Source of the DNA: a bacterium
GTDB taxonomy: Bacteria; Desulfobacterota; Binatia; HRBIN30; CADEER01
Direction: 5' to 3'
Assembly (NCBI GenBank): GCA_030430165.1
Contig: JAUIGL010000069.1
Location: forward strand, 1-33,870
Length of the DNA stretch: 33,870 nucleotides
The position numbers and the translations under genes were made by a program. Shown one piece after another: positions 6,244-14,511 of the stretch (the stretch's first letter is position 1; each line of letters begins with the position of its first letter). Below the pieces are notes generated by a model. It worked only from the letters and a program-made list of their open reading frames with translations, did no database searches and was not told the origin of the DNA.

Positions 6244-7763
6244 GCCGCGCGGCGCTCTGCCTCTGTGTGCTGCTGTCGTCGGCCGGCGCGGCCTGGGCTC
6301 ACATCGGCAGTCCCAACGTGCACTACGAAGGGGACGCCGGACCGCATCGCGTTCGGGTCGTCGTGCGACCGCCGACGGCGATTCCGGGTCTGGCGGAGGC
6401 GACGATCACGACCGCGGGCAGCGACCTCGATGTCTCGGTTCTCGCCGTGCACGAGAGTGCGGCGGACGCGGCGAAGCGGCCGCCGGCGACCGCAGCCGAA
6501 CCGGTTCCCGGTACCGACGGAATGTACAGCGCGGAAGTCTGGCTGCTCGAGCCCGGTGCCTACGCGATCCAAGTTCGGGTGCGCGGCGATGACGGCGCCG
6601 GCGAAGTCGTGGTGCCGGTGAACGCGGTCAATCGAGAACCGGCCGAGCTCGGCGGCGGTGCCGCACTGCTGCTGGCGATGCTCGCCTTGCTCTTGGTGAG
6701 CGGCGCCGGCGCGCTGGTCTTCGCGGCGGTCGGTAGGGCGCGCTTGGCGGCCGGCGCCGATCTCGATGCGGCTCGACGGCGCCGGGCGAGGCTGGCGGGG
6801 CTCGGCGTTGCGCTCGTCGCGGCGCTTGCCGTGGTCGTCGGCTATCGAGCCTGGGCCGCTTACGACCGCGCGTTCCGCGGCGAGCAGCTGTTCTCGTCGA
6901 TGCCGGTGGTGGCCCAGGTTCATCCGCAGCAGCGCTCGCTGTCGATTGAACGGGTGGCCGACCAGCGCGGCAACCGAAGCTGGCCGCGCCTGGTCACCGA
7001 CCACGGCAAGTTGATGCACGCCTTCCTGATCGCGTTACCCGGTCTCGATGCGTTCGCCCACGTCCACCCGGTGCCCGGTCCGTCCGGTGATTTCGTGGTC
7101 GCACTGCCGCCTCTGCCGCCCGGTGAGTACCAGCTCTATGCCGACATCACGGAGGAGGGCGGGCTCAGCCAAACGCTGGCGGCCCGCTTCGAGCTGCCGG
7201 CGTCGCATCCCGGTGAGTCAGCGTCGGTCTCCCCTGATCCGGACGACTCGTGGGCGCGCGCGGCAGTGGTGCAGACGAAACCCGGCGGCGCGACGACCGC
7301 GCAGTTGGCGCACGGCTATGTCATGACCTGGCTCAATCCGGAGATCGCCTCCGACCCGAGTATCGGCACCCTCGCGTTCTCGGTCGCCGACGCCGCGGGC
7401 CGGCCGGCCCACCTGCTGCCCTACATGGGGATGCTCGGCCATGCCGCGGTGCGCCGGGAGGATGCGACTGTCTTTGCGCATTTGCATCCCGTCGGCTCGA
7501 TTTCGATGGCGTCGCAGGAGGTTCTGTCACGCCCGCTGGCAGAGGCGCCAGCCGACCCGCACGCCGGCCACGACATGCACGCCGGCCACGACATGCACGC
7601 CGGCCACGACATGCACGCCGGCCACGCGGCAGGGCACCAGAGCAGGGTCAACTTCCCGTTCGAGTTCCCCAAGCCCGGGGTGTATCGGATCTGGATCCAG
7701 GTGAAGGTTCCGGAAGGTGTTCTGACCGGTGTTTTCGATACCGAAGTTACGGAAGTGCGCTAG
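6240..7763 (+). CDS. Exported His/Met-rich protein with YtkA-like modules, probable copper binding
   Basis: 507 residues. A Sec signal (1-20) ends AAWA, so the mature protein would begin with His21 (HIGSPNVH). A free N-terminal His is the hallmark of the histidine-brace copper site in CopC and related proteins. A beta domain (21-130) is followed by two membrane helices (about 138-165 and 185-205). Next comes a pair of similar beta modules: one with HGKLMH and FAHVHP (255-310), the other with MGMLGHA and FAHLHP (395-494). Into the second module is inserted a HAGHDM tandem repeat (441-466). The domains resemble the YtkA-like/FixH group often found in copper loci. The start overlaps the stop of the upstream membrane protein. 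Copper is the likeliest metal; nickel, zinc and cobalt cannot be excluded. Confidence 0.7.
   Translation: MSRAALCLCVLLSSAGAAWAHIGSPNVHYEGDAGPHRVRVVVRPPTAIPGLAEATITTAGSDLDVSVLAVHESAADAAKRPPATAAEPVPGTDGMYSAEVWLLEPGAYAIQVRVRGDDGAGEVVVPVNAVNREPAELGGGAALLLAMLALLLVSGAGALVFAAVGRARLAAGADLDAARRRRARLAGLGVALVAALAVVVGYRAWAAYDRAFRGEQLFSSMPVVAQVHPQQRSLSIERVADQRGNRSWPRLVTDHGKLMHAFLIALPGLDAFAHVHPVPGPSGDFVVALPPLPPGEYQLYADITEEGGLSQTLAARFELPASHPGESASVSPDPDDSWARAAVVQTKPGGATTAQLAHGYVMTWLNPEIASDPSIGTLAFSVADAAGRPAHLLPYMGMLGHAAVRREDATVFAHLHPVGSISMASQEVLSRPLAEAPADPHAGHDMHAGHDMHAGHDMHAGHAAGHQSRVNFPFEFPKPGVYRIWIQVKVPEGVLTGVFDTEVTEVR
7560..7625 (+). repeat. 18-bp perfect tandem repeat encoding HAGHDM
   Basis: Three perfect 18-bp units (CACGCCGGCCACGACATG) and a 12-bp partial fourth sit in frame, giving the metal-binding tract of the protein at 6240-7763. 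The units show no synonymous differences, so the array is recent or kept homogeneous by slippage, and its copy number is likely to vary among strains. Confidence 0.95.
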
Positions 7764-7869
7764 TCTCCCGTTTGCCCATTTTCAGATCGAAGACGGTTGC
7801 AATGGCTGATCCTCGTCGACGCGCCGGCGGCGGCGACCTCTTTCGGCTCACCGACGGGTTGAATACTTG

Positions 7870-8814
7870 ATGCGACTCCGCGCGATCCTGTTCACGCTCT
7901 CGTTGCTCGTGGTGGCCGGCCTGGCCCTCGGCTTCGCCAACCGGCGGACAGTGTTGCCACGTGTGTTCGCACTGCTCGTCGAGCGACCCGCTCCGAAGGC
8001 GCCTCCGCCTCTGCCGCCGAGTGTCTCGTGGAGCGGTGAGTGGTACACCGTCGAGCGGCTCGATGAGGCGACGATCGCCATCGGAGAACCTCGGTCGGAA
8101 GGACGCAATGTCAGCTATCTCCTCCTCGGAGAGCAGCGGGCCTTGCTGTTCGATGCGGGCGAGGGCTGGGCCGACCTCGCGCCCGTCGTCGACGACCTGA
8201 CCGACCTACCGGTGACCGTCCTGCCGTCGCATCTGCACTATGACCATCTCGGCAGCGTTGGCAGTTTCTCGGCCGTGGTCTTGCCGGATCTCCCCATGCT
8301 GCGCGCTCAGGTGCGCGATGGCGTGCTCGTCCCGACCGCCGATCAGTTTCTCGGCTTCGTCGTCGATCGCGATCCACCGGCGCTGCGCGTCGCCGGGTGG
8401 TGGAAGCCAGGGGACGTGGTCGATCTCGGCGGACGCAAGATCGTGCTCCGCCACACGCCGGGCCACACTCCGGAGTCGGTGTCGCTGTGGGACCCGCAGC
8501 GAAATTGGTTGTTCACCGCCGACTACCTGACGCCACAGCCCCTGTTCGCGTTTCTCCCGGGCAGCAGCATCGGCGAGTATCGTGCGACGGCCCGGGGACT
8601 CCTGCGGATCATGCCCGAAGACGTGGTCCTCTGGGGCGGGCACGACGAGCGAACCGACACGCTTGCGCCGCAGCTCACGATTTCCGACCTGCGCGACCTG
8701 GCCGCGACGCTGGAGGCCATCGGCCGCGGCGAAGCTGCAGCGAGCGGCATCTTCCCGCGCGTCTACCCCGTCAACGAGCGCATCGAGATCTGGGCCGATA
8801 TCGGTGACCGTTGA
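7870..8814 (+). CDS. Membrane-anchored or exported metallo-beta-lactamase-fold hydrolase
   Basis: 314 residues. ATG 7870 is preferred to the adjoining TTG 7867. An N-terminal hydrophobic stretch (4-22) is a signal peptide or anchor and is followed by a Pro-rich linker (41-50). The metal site of the fold is complete: His121, His123, Asp125 and His126 in SHLHYDHLG, His199 in TPGHTPES, Asp218 in TADYL, and His258 in GGHDE. Such enzymes hydrolyse lactams, thioesters, lactones or phosphodiesters. The single-domain layout with TPGHTPES resembles glyoxalase-II-like and lactonase-like members rather than true beta-lactamases. It stands 106 nt after the His-rich protein gene and may be a separate unit. 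The substrate is unknown. Confidence 0.88.
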   Translation: MRLRAILFTLSLLVVAGLALGFANRRTVLPRVFALLVERPAPKAPPPLPPSVSWSGEWYTVERLDEATIAIGEPRSEGRNVSYLLLGEQRALLFDAGEGWADLAPVVDDLTDLPVTVLPSHLHYDHLGSVGSFSAVVLPDLPMLRAQVRDGVLVPTADQFLGFVVDRDPPALRVAGWWKPGDVVDLGGRKIVLRHTPGHTPESVSLWDPQRNWLFTADYLTPQPLFAFLPGSSIGEYRATARGLLRIMPEDVVLWGGHDERTDTLAPQLTISDLRDLAATLEAIGRGEAAASGIFPRVYPVNERIEIWADIGDR

Positions 8815-9059
8815 GGAACTTTCCGGTCCGGGGGCCGGAAGCAGTACGGATATTCTGTACGGATGGAAGAGTATTCTTGGTCTGGTTTCGAGGGCTTGCG
8901 ATGGGCCGGCCCCAGCTGACCATCTGTCGAAGCCCGATCGAGGTGAAGCTGGCGGAAGTCTGCCGACCGGCGTCTTCGGCGCCGGAGTGACTGCGGTACG
9001 CTGAGGAAAGTTCGTTGTAGACACGCCATCGGACGGGAGTAGGCTTTGGGGTTGAAGCC
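8815..9059. other. Intergenic region upstream of the sensor kinase
   Basis: It holds a TTCCGG/CCGGAA stem (8821-8840) directly after the hydrolase gene, and a direct repeat of GTACGGA at 8844-8850 and 8857-8863 (start-to-start 13 bp). No convincing promoter or RNA fold was seen. The paired GTACGGA sites could be an operator for the kinase gene, which is speculative. Confidence 0.4.
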
Positions 9060-10523
9060 ATGGCCGACCCGATTGCTGAGATGCCGTCCGGCGAGGCGGA
9101 GCCGCTGATCGACGTCGAGGCGTCGACTCGGCAGGCGCAGTTGAACATCATCGAGCGCACCAGCCGCCCCGGTGCTTACTACGCCGGGCTCGGTGCGGTC
9201 GTCGTCGGCCTGTACGCGGCGTTCGGCGAAGGCGCGGCAGGGGCGCGGTGGATGTTCGCCGCCACCGCGCTGTGCGCCGCGGTCATGTCGGCCCTGTGGG
9301 TGTGGACCCTGCGGGCGTGTCGTCGCGGCGACCTTCCCTCGGCATACGTAGCCCAGCTCGCCGCCAACCTGATCTCGGCGGCGCTGTTCTTGTTCTTCGT
9401 CGAGGGTGGTGTGGTGCTCGGCCTGACGACCGCGTTCGTCGGCGTCTTCACCGGCGCCACCGTGATCGCCGAGCGCCAGCAGCGCATGGTTTGGCTGTTG
9501 ACCAGTCTTGTCGTCCTGCTCGCCCTCGCGGGGCGCGAGGCGCACCTTGTCGATCAAGTCGAGCTGCCGGCCATCGTCTTGTACCTGGCGTCGGCGGTCA
9601 GCGTCGTGCTCGTCTTCCGCACCCCGGTAGCGGCGCAGCGCTCCTTCGACCGCCACCTGCGCGCCAACCGGGCCGAGGCGCTGCGCCTGGCGACGCTGGC
9701 CAACCAGCAGCGCGATCGCGCCGACGCACAGGCGCGCGATCTCGCGCGGGTGACCGAAGAGCTGCGTGACTTCACCTACTTCGTCTCGCACGACCTGCGC
9801 GCCCCGCTGATCAACATCGAAGGCTTCGCCAAGGTGCTCGAGGAGACGATCGAAGATCTCGAGCGCACTTTCGGCGACGAAGCGGTCGACATCGACGCGC
9901 TGCGCGCGGCGTGGCGGGAATCGCGCGCCGACGTCGAGGAGTCGCTGCAGTTCATCTGCGGCGGCACGCTCAAGCTGAACGCGCTGGTCGCCGGACTGCT
10001 CGAGCTGTCGCGGATCGACAGTCGGCCGGCCGAGTCGGTGTCCGTCGCGCTCGACCCGTTGTTGGGGCAAATCGCCGAATCGATGCAGCACCAGATCCGC
10101 GATCGATCGATCGAGCTCAGCGTCGATCGCCTGCCGACCATCGTCGGCGATCCGCTGCGCATCGGTCAGGTGTTCGGCAATTTGATCGACAACGCGATCA
10201 AGTACATGCCCGACCGCGATCCGCGCAGGATCGCCGTCACCTGCGAAGAGCACGGCGAAGGGTTCCTGTTCTCGGTCACCGATTCCGGCGCCGGCATCCC
10301 CGAGGACCAGCGGCGAAAAGTGTTCCGGCCGTTCCAGCGCCTCGACGGCGGCAAGGACGCCGGCGGCGAAGGTCTCGGGTTGGCCGCGGTGCGCAAGATC
10401 GTCGAGCGCGCCGGCGGCCGCATCTGGGTCGAAGACGCAGCCGAGGGGCCGGGGGCGAGCTTTCGCTTCACCTGGCCGCGACCCGCAGCGGACAGCCCCG
10501 CCGAGCAGCAACACGCTGCCTGA
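9060..10523 (+). CDS. Orphan membrane sensor histidine kinase
   Basis: 487 residues. A short cytoplasmic N-terminus leads into about six membrane helices (40-185) with almost no extracytoplasmic loops, as in intramembrane or MASE-type sensors. A coiled linker (195-235) follows, then the HisKA domain with His244 in FVSHDLRAPL. The ATPase domain has an N-box NLIDNAIKY (374-382), G1 DSGAGIP (408-414) and G2 GEGLGLAAV (436-444), all intact. Between the phosphoacceptor helix and the second dimerisation helix an acidic stretch (262-295) lengthens the usual linker. No response regulator adjoins it, so its partner must lie elsewhere. The signal is probably sensed within the membrane, but nothing in the sequence names it. 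Confidence 0.92.
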   Translation: MADPIAEMPSGEAEPLIDVEASTRQAQLNIIERTSRPGAYYAGLGAVVVGLYAAFGEGAAGARWMFAATALCAAVMSALWVWTLRACRRGDLPSAYVAQLAANLISAALFLFFVEGGVVLGLTTAFVGVFTGATVIAERQQRMVWLLTSLVVLLALAGREAHLVDQVELPAIVLYLASAVSVVLVFRTPVAAQRSFDRHLRANRAEALRLATLANQQRDRADAQARDLARVTEELRDFTYFVSHDLRAPLINIEGFAKVLEETIEDLERTFGDEAVDIDALRAAWRESRADVEESLQFICGGTLKLNALVAGLLELSRIDSRPAESVSVALDPLLGQIAESMQHQIRDRSIELSVDRLPTIVGDPLRIGQVFGNLIDNAIKYMPDRDPRRIAVTCEEHGEGFLFSVTDSGAGIPEDQRRKVFRPFQRLDGGKDAGGEGLGLAAVRKIVERAGGRIWVEDAAEGPGASFRFTWPRPAADSPAEQQHAA

Positions 10524-10612
10524 CGCCGCCCGTCTGGCTCCGCCGCACCGCACTTTTGCGGGCGTCGCCGCATCCGTGCTAACCCGCGGCTGATGACCAC
10601 CGCGAGCTTGGT

Positions 10613-11980
10613 ATGAGTGGCGACGATCCACTGCGCGCCGCCTGGGACGACCTGATCGCCGAGCTCGAGCGGGCGCGCGATGCCATCGACACGCCGGAGC
10701 TGATGCCCCCTCCGGCGAGCGACCGCAATCTCGCCGAGGGCTACCGCTACCTGATGGGCTTCGTCCACAGCGCGGTCGAGCGCGCTTTTTTCGACGACCC
10801 GCGCCGGCCTTTCTTTCGCCACGCGCTGCAGATGGTCAACAAGGGCACGATCGACAACGCCGATGCGATCTACTTCTTCGCCGGCATCGACGGCAGCGAG
10901 TCCTACCGGATTCGCGGCGAGGCGGCGGACACCAGCCACTGGCGCGGCGCGCCGGCGGCGGCGTCGGGCGCCAAGGCGCCGCAGTACGTGATCTTCGAGG
11001 CGAGCAGCGGCGATCTCGCCGGCGACTCGGGCAGCCTCAGCGAGCTCCGACCCGGGGTGAAGGTGCGCACCGGCAGCATCGACTCGACCGAGATCGAGGT
11101 CGGCGCGGACGGCACTTTCGATATTCTTCTGGCGCCGCAGCGCCCGCCCGGCTACGCCGGCAACTTCCTCGCGACCTCGCGCCGCTCCAGGTCGGCTGGG
11201 CCGCAAGACCCGCCGCGCTACGCGACCTACGTCAGCGGTCGCCAGCTCTTCTACGATTGGCAGCGCGAGGAGGCAGTCTTCCTCACCATAGAGAGGTTGG
11301 ACCCGCCCGAGGTGTCGGCCGCCTACGACTCGGCCGCGGCCGCCGCGCAGCTGCGCCGCCTCGGCGCCCTGGTGCGTGGCCAGATGCACTTCTGGAACGA
11401 ATTCTACACGGTGCTGCTGGAGACCTACGGGAAAACCGATGGGTCGGACGGCGAACGCTTCATGCCGCGCAATGCGTTCAATGCCGTCAATGCGGCCGCG
11501 GCGGCGACCGGCGGCGGACAGAGCACCAACCTCTACGCCGGCGGCGTCTTCGATCTCGCCGCCGACGAGGCCCTGGTCGTCGAATCGGCGGTGCAGGTCG
11601 AGCCCGAGTATATCGGCATGGTGCTGTCCAATCTCTGGGGAGAGTCTCTCGATTTCGAGAATCACCAGACCAGCCTGAACGGCCATCAGTCCGAGCTCGA
11701 CCCCGACGGGGTGCGCCGCTACGTGATTTCCCACCGTGACCCGGGTGTGCCGAACTGGCTCGACACGACCGGCCACTCGGTCGGCTTCATGTCGCCGCGC
11801 TGGTCCCATTCGGTGCAGCCGCCGAAGCAGCAGTGGCCCTCTATCAAAGCCCGCAGAGTTCGCTTCGAGCACGTGCGCGATGCGATCCATCCGCAAACCC
11901 GCACGGTTTCACCGCAAGAGCGGGCAGAGCGGATCGCAATGCGGCGACGCCACGTCCAGCGCCGCTACCGATCGTTTTGA
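10613..11980 (+). CDS. DUF1214-like protein of unknown function
   Basis: 455 residues without a signal peptide or membrane helix. The N-terminal part (40-90) has an LAEGYRYLMGFVHSAVERAF helix common in DUF1254/DUF1214 proteins. The C-terminal part (about 300-380) has the family's alternating motifs: GGVFDLAADEALVVE, a following strand, and NLWGESLDF with a downstream Asn. In this family the domain often binds hydrophobic ligands or accompanies lipid-modifying loci; the biochemical role is unsettled. The last 50 residues are strongly basic (RRRHVQRRYRSF). It stands alone, 89 nt after the kinase gene and 273 nt before the RND operon. The family call is moderately sure; I give no function. Confidence 0.6.
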   Translation: MSGDDPLRAAWDDLIAELERARDAIDTPELMPPPASDRNLAEGYRYLMGFVHSAVERAFFDDPRRPFFRHALQMVNKGTIDNADAIYFFAGIDGSESYRIRGEAADTSHWRGAPAAASGAKAPQYVIFEASSGDLAGDSGSLSELRPGVKVRTGSIDSTEIEVGADGTFDILLAPQRPPGYAGNFLATSRRSRSAGPQDPPRYATYVSGRQLFYDWQREEAVFLTIERLDPPEVSAAYDSAAAAAQLRRLGALVRGQMHFWNEFYTVLLETYGKTDGSDGERFMPRNAFNAVNAAAAATGGGQSTNLYAGGVFDLAADEALVVESAVQVEPEYIGMVLSNLWGESLDFENHQTSLNGHQSELDPDGVRRYVISHRDPGVPNWLDTTGHSVGFMSPRWSHSVQPPKQQWPSIKARRVRFEHVRDAIHPQTRTVSPQERAERIAMRRRHVQRRYRSF

Positions 11981-12253
11981 TCGACCGGCTCTCGGGGAGG
12001 ATGCCGCTGCGCGGTCGGGCGGCGCAGCCCGCCAAACGGGCAGGGCAGCGCGGGATGCGCCGACAACTTCACTTTGCATCGGCCCCTCGGGGATTCCCTA
12101 TCTTGCTCAGTCTGCTTCGCATGGCATAAAAAGTCCTGACACGACGGGTGCATCTTGGCCGGTCGGCATGCCGATTGCTGCTGGAGAAGCAGTGAGTCGA
12201 TTTGGAGACACCTCGGTCGGAGCCGATCCGAAACGGGGTGGGGGAAGGAGCAC
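11981..12253. other. Intergenic leader of the RND operon
   Basis: 273 bases carrying a small CGGGC/GCCCG hairpin (12016-12031) and, at the end, a strong GGAAGGAG ribosome-binding site (12243-12250) for the EF-hand gene. The promoter of the four-gene operon should lie here. I could not point to clear -35/-10 boxes. Confidence 0.4.
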
Positions 12254-13171
12254 ATGGATTTACTCTCGACAACGCTCTTTGGGTTGGTGCTCGGCGGTTT
12301 GCCGGGCGGACCATGTACCGGGGATTGCAACGGTGACGGGCGGGTGGTGATCAACGAGCTCGTCCGCGGGGTGAATATTTCCCTCGGCCGTGCCACCCTC
12401 GATACCTGCGCTGGGTTCGATACCGACGCCAGCGGAACGGTTACCATACCGGAGTTGGTGCGGGCGGTCGGCGATGCTCGCTTCGGCTGCGGGGTTCGTC
12501 CGCCGACACCGACGCCGACGGTTCCGCCGACCGCGACCGCGCAGGCGGGCACGCCGACGCCGGACGGCCTGTTGTTCGACGGCGACGTCGTCGACCTGGT
12601 GCCGCACGGCGAGGGCGATCAATTGATCTATCGGGTCACCCGCTCGGGGCAGTCGGGCAGCTCCACCGAGACCCGCACCGTGGTCGACCAGGTGGGGGTG
12701 GTGTTCTACGTCGAGACGCGCGAAGGGCGCAAGCACGAGGAAGAGGAGTTCCTCGACCGCGCGACGGAGTTGGTGCTGCGCGCCACCGACGATCTCGACG
12801 ACGACGTCGAGACTCGCTGTGAGCCGCCGCTGGTCCAGCTCGAGATGCCGCTGTTCGCGGGTGACGAGTTCTCGACTACGGCGTCGTGCACCTTGCGCAC
12901 GATTCCGGGCGGCGTCTTCCTCGGCAGCGTGCCGCAGAGCAACTTCGTGGTTGCCGAGGACCTGGTGCCTTCGCTGACGGTTCCCGCCGGGACTTACGAG
13001 AACGTGGTGCGCCTGACCAGCAGGTTTCTGTTCCAGGGCGGCGAGGAGCTCAACGAAACCTGGCTGGCGCCGGGGATCGGCATCATTCGCCAGGTACAGA
13101 CCACCGACGTGATCACCATCACGCGCGAGCTGACCGACGGCACGATCGCGGGCGAGTCCGTTCGACGCTGA
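12254..13171 (+). CDS. Secreted protein with paired EF-hand/dockerin-like module and Pro/Thr linker
   Basis: 305 residues starting at ATG 12254, which is set by the GGAAGGAG site; an upstream in-frame start at 12155 lacks one. A short hydrophobic N-terminus is followed by two canonical 12-residue calcium loops, residues 24-35 (DCNGDGRVVINE) and 56-67 (DTDASGTVTIPE), 32 residues apart. Each is followed by an LVR.V helix, and the pair is bracketed by Cys21, 25, 52 and 79. A Pro/Thr linker (83-103) leads to a beta-rich domain (105-305) that I do not recognise. This is the layout of type I dockerin-like pairs. The gene ends 10 nt before the outer-membrane barrel gene, so it is likely part of the RND operon and may be a surface or periplasmic accessory of it. 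Confidence 0.75.
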   Translation: MDLLSTTLFGLVLGGLPGGPCTGDCNGDGRVVINELVRGVNISLGRATLDTCAGFDTDASGTVTIPELVRAVGDARFGCGVRPPTPTPTVPPTATAQAGTPTPDGLLFDGDVVDLVPHGEGDQLIYRVTRSGQSGSSTETRTVVDQVGVVFYVETREGRKHEEEEFLDRATELVLRATDDLDDDVETRCEPPLVQLEMPLFAGDEFSTTASCTLRTIPGGVFLGSVPQSNFVVAEDLVPSLTVPAGTYENVVRLTSRFLFQGGEELNETWLAPGIGIIRQVQTTDVITITRELTDGTIAGESVRR

Positions 13172-13181
13172 AGCGGTCGGC

Positions 13182-14501
13182 ATGCCCCGCTTGGGATCGA
13201 TTGCGATGCGGGTTCTCGCCGCGGCCTCGAGGGACCTCCTGCGATCGGGCGCCGCGCTCGGCTGTGCGGTCGCGGTCGCGGTCGCGTTGCTCGGCGGTGG
13301 CCGAGCAGTGGCGCTCGAGGCGCCGACGCTCCACGGACACTTGCGCTACGACACCTTCGTCTATCCGGACGGCGAGAAGAAAGGCGATGCCTGGGAGAAC
13401 TACGTCGAGCTCGACGTGCGCGGGCGAGGTCGACTTGCCGACTCCCTCACCTATCGCTTCGAAGCGAAGATGTACGCCGACGACGTTCACTTCACCGCCG
13501 GTGCGTTCTCGCTGCGCAACCAGGATCGGCGCCGCCCGTACTTTCAGTTGATCGAGGGCGTATTCGACTGGCGACCGGCCGACCAGCTTCGCCTGAGCAT
13601 CGGTAAGCAGTTCGTCGATTGGAGCGTATTCGACGAGCTGCAACCGGCCAACGTGACCTCGACCCAGGACGAGTCGGACCCGTTTCGGGTCGTCGATCTC
13701 GGCCTCTACGGCGTCTCGGTGCACTACGAGCACGGTTGGGGCGAGGTCGACTTCTTCGTAGTGCCGCTCGCCTTCACCCCGGCCCGCCTGCCGCAAGGCC
13801 GTTGGAACATCATCAGCGACGACGTCGAGAAGACCCGCGATCAGCCGCCGGTCCGCGTCGAGGAGACCCAGGCGGCGCTGCGTTTCGGATTCGAGCTCGA
13901 GCAGCTCGAGCTGGCCTTCTTCGGTTACGTCGGGCGCGACTACAGCGCCGTGTTCATTCCCGAGCTCACCTTCGTCGGCGGCGAAGATCGCTTCGAGCTG
14001 AGCATCATCGATCGCTACCCGCAGATCCGTGTCGGAGGGTTCAACGCGACCTACCCGTTGCTCGACTCGTTTCTCGCCCGCATCGAGACCGTCTACTACG
14101 CCAGCCCCGAGGACTACCAGGACAACTTCATCCACGTCGTCGTCGGCGGCGAGTACAGCTGGGGGGATTTCCGGCTGGTGCTCAACTACCTGCGCGAAGA
14201 GATCACCGCGCGATCCTCGGTCGAGGTCACCGACAAGGGGGAGAGGCGCTTCTTTCGCAGCTTCATCTTCGGCGAGTTTCTCTACGACGCCGGCGACCGG
14301 CTGCGGTTTCGCGTGCAAGGCGGATACGACACGCGCGGCAACTTCACCCTGCTGCAGCCCGAGATCTCGTATCGGGTGTGGCGCTCGCTGCGCCTCGGCT
14401 TGTCCGGCGACGTGATCGACTCGGAGCGCGGCACCGACCGCTACTTCGACCGCATCCGCCACGAGGACCGTGCGGGTGCCAACGTTCAATACAGTTTCTA
14501 G
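13182..14501 (+). CDS. Outer-membrane beta-barrel protein of the RND operon (DUF1302-like)
   Basis: 439 residues. A long N-terminal segment ends in a hydrophobic signal (about 25-44). ATG 13206 (Met9) is an equally possible start. The mature part is made of alternating amphipathic strands rich in Tyr, Phe and Trp with Arg/Asp turns, and the protein ends in QYSF: a C-terminal Phe of the sort recognised by the BAM machinery. The YFQLIEGVFDW...IGKQFVDW region resembles DUF1302/porin-like proteins found beside RND permeases. It follows the EF-hand gene by 10 nt and precedes the permease gene by 10 nt, so the three are surely co-transcribed. The likely role is the outer-membrane step of transport of a hydrophobic substrate; the family name is tentative. 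Confidence 0.75.
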   Translation: MPRLGSIAMRVLAAASRDLLRSGAALGCAVAVAVALLGGGRAVALEAPTLHGHLRYDTFVYPDGEKKGDAWENYVELDVRGRGRLADSLTYRFEAKMYADDVHFTAGAFSLRNQDRRRPYFQLIEGVFDWRPADQLRLSIGKQFVDWSVFDELQPANVTSTQDESDPFRVVDLGLYGVSVHYEHGWGEVDFFVVPLAFTPARLPQGRWNIISDDVEKTRDQPPVRVEETQAALRFGFELEQLELAFFGYVGRDYSAVFIPELTFVGGEDRFELSIIDRYPQIRVGGFNATYPLLDSFLARIETVYYASPEDYQDNFIHVVVGGEYSWGDFRLVLNYLREEITARSSVEVTDKGERRFFRSFIFGEFLYDAGDRLRFRVQGGYDTRGNFTLLQPEISYRVWRSLRLGLSGDVIDSERGTDRYFDRIRHEDRAGANVQYSF

Positions 14502-14511
14502 GGCGGCGACC

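Noticed and set aside
7870..8814. Antibiotic-resistance metallo-beta-lactamase
   Set aside because: The metal motif is shared by many hydrolases, and the TPGHTPES pattern resembles glyoxalase-II-like and lactonase-like proteins; no resistance claim is justified.
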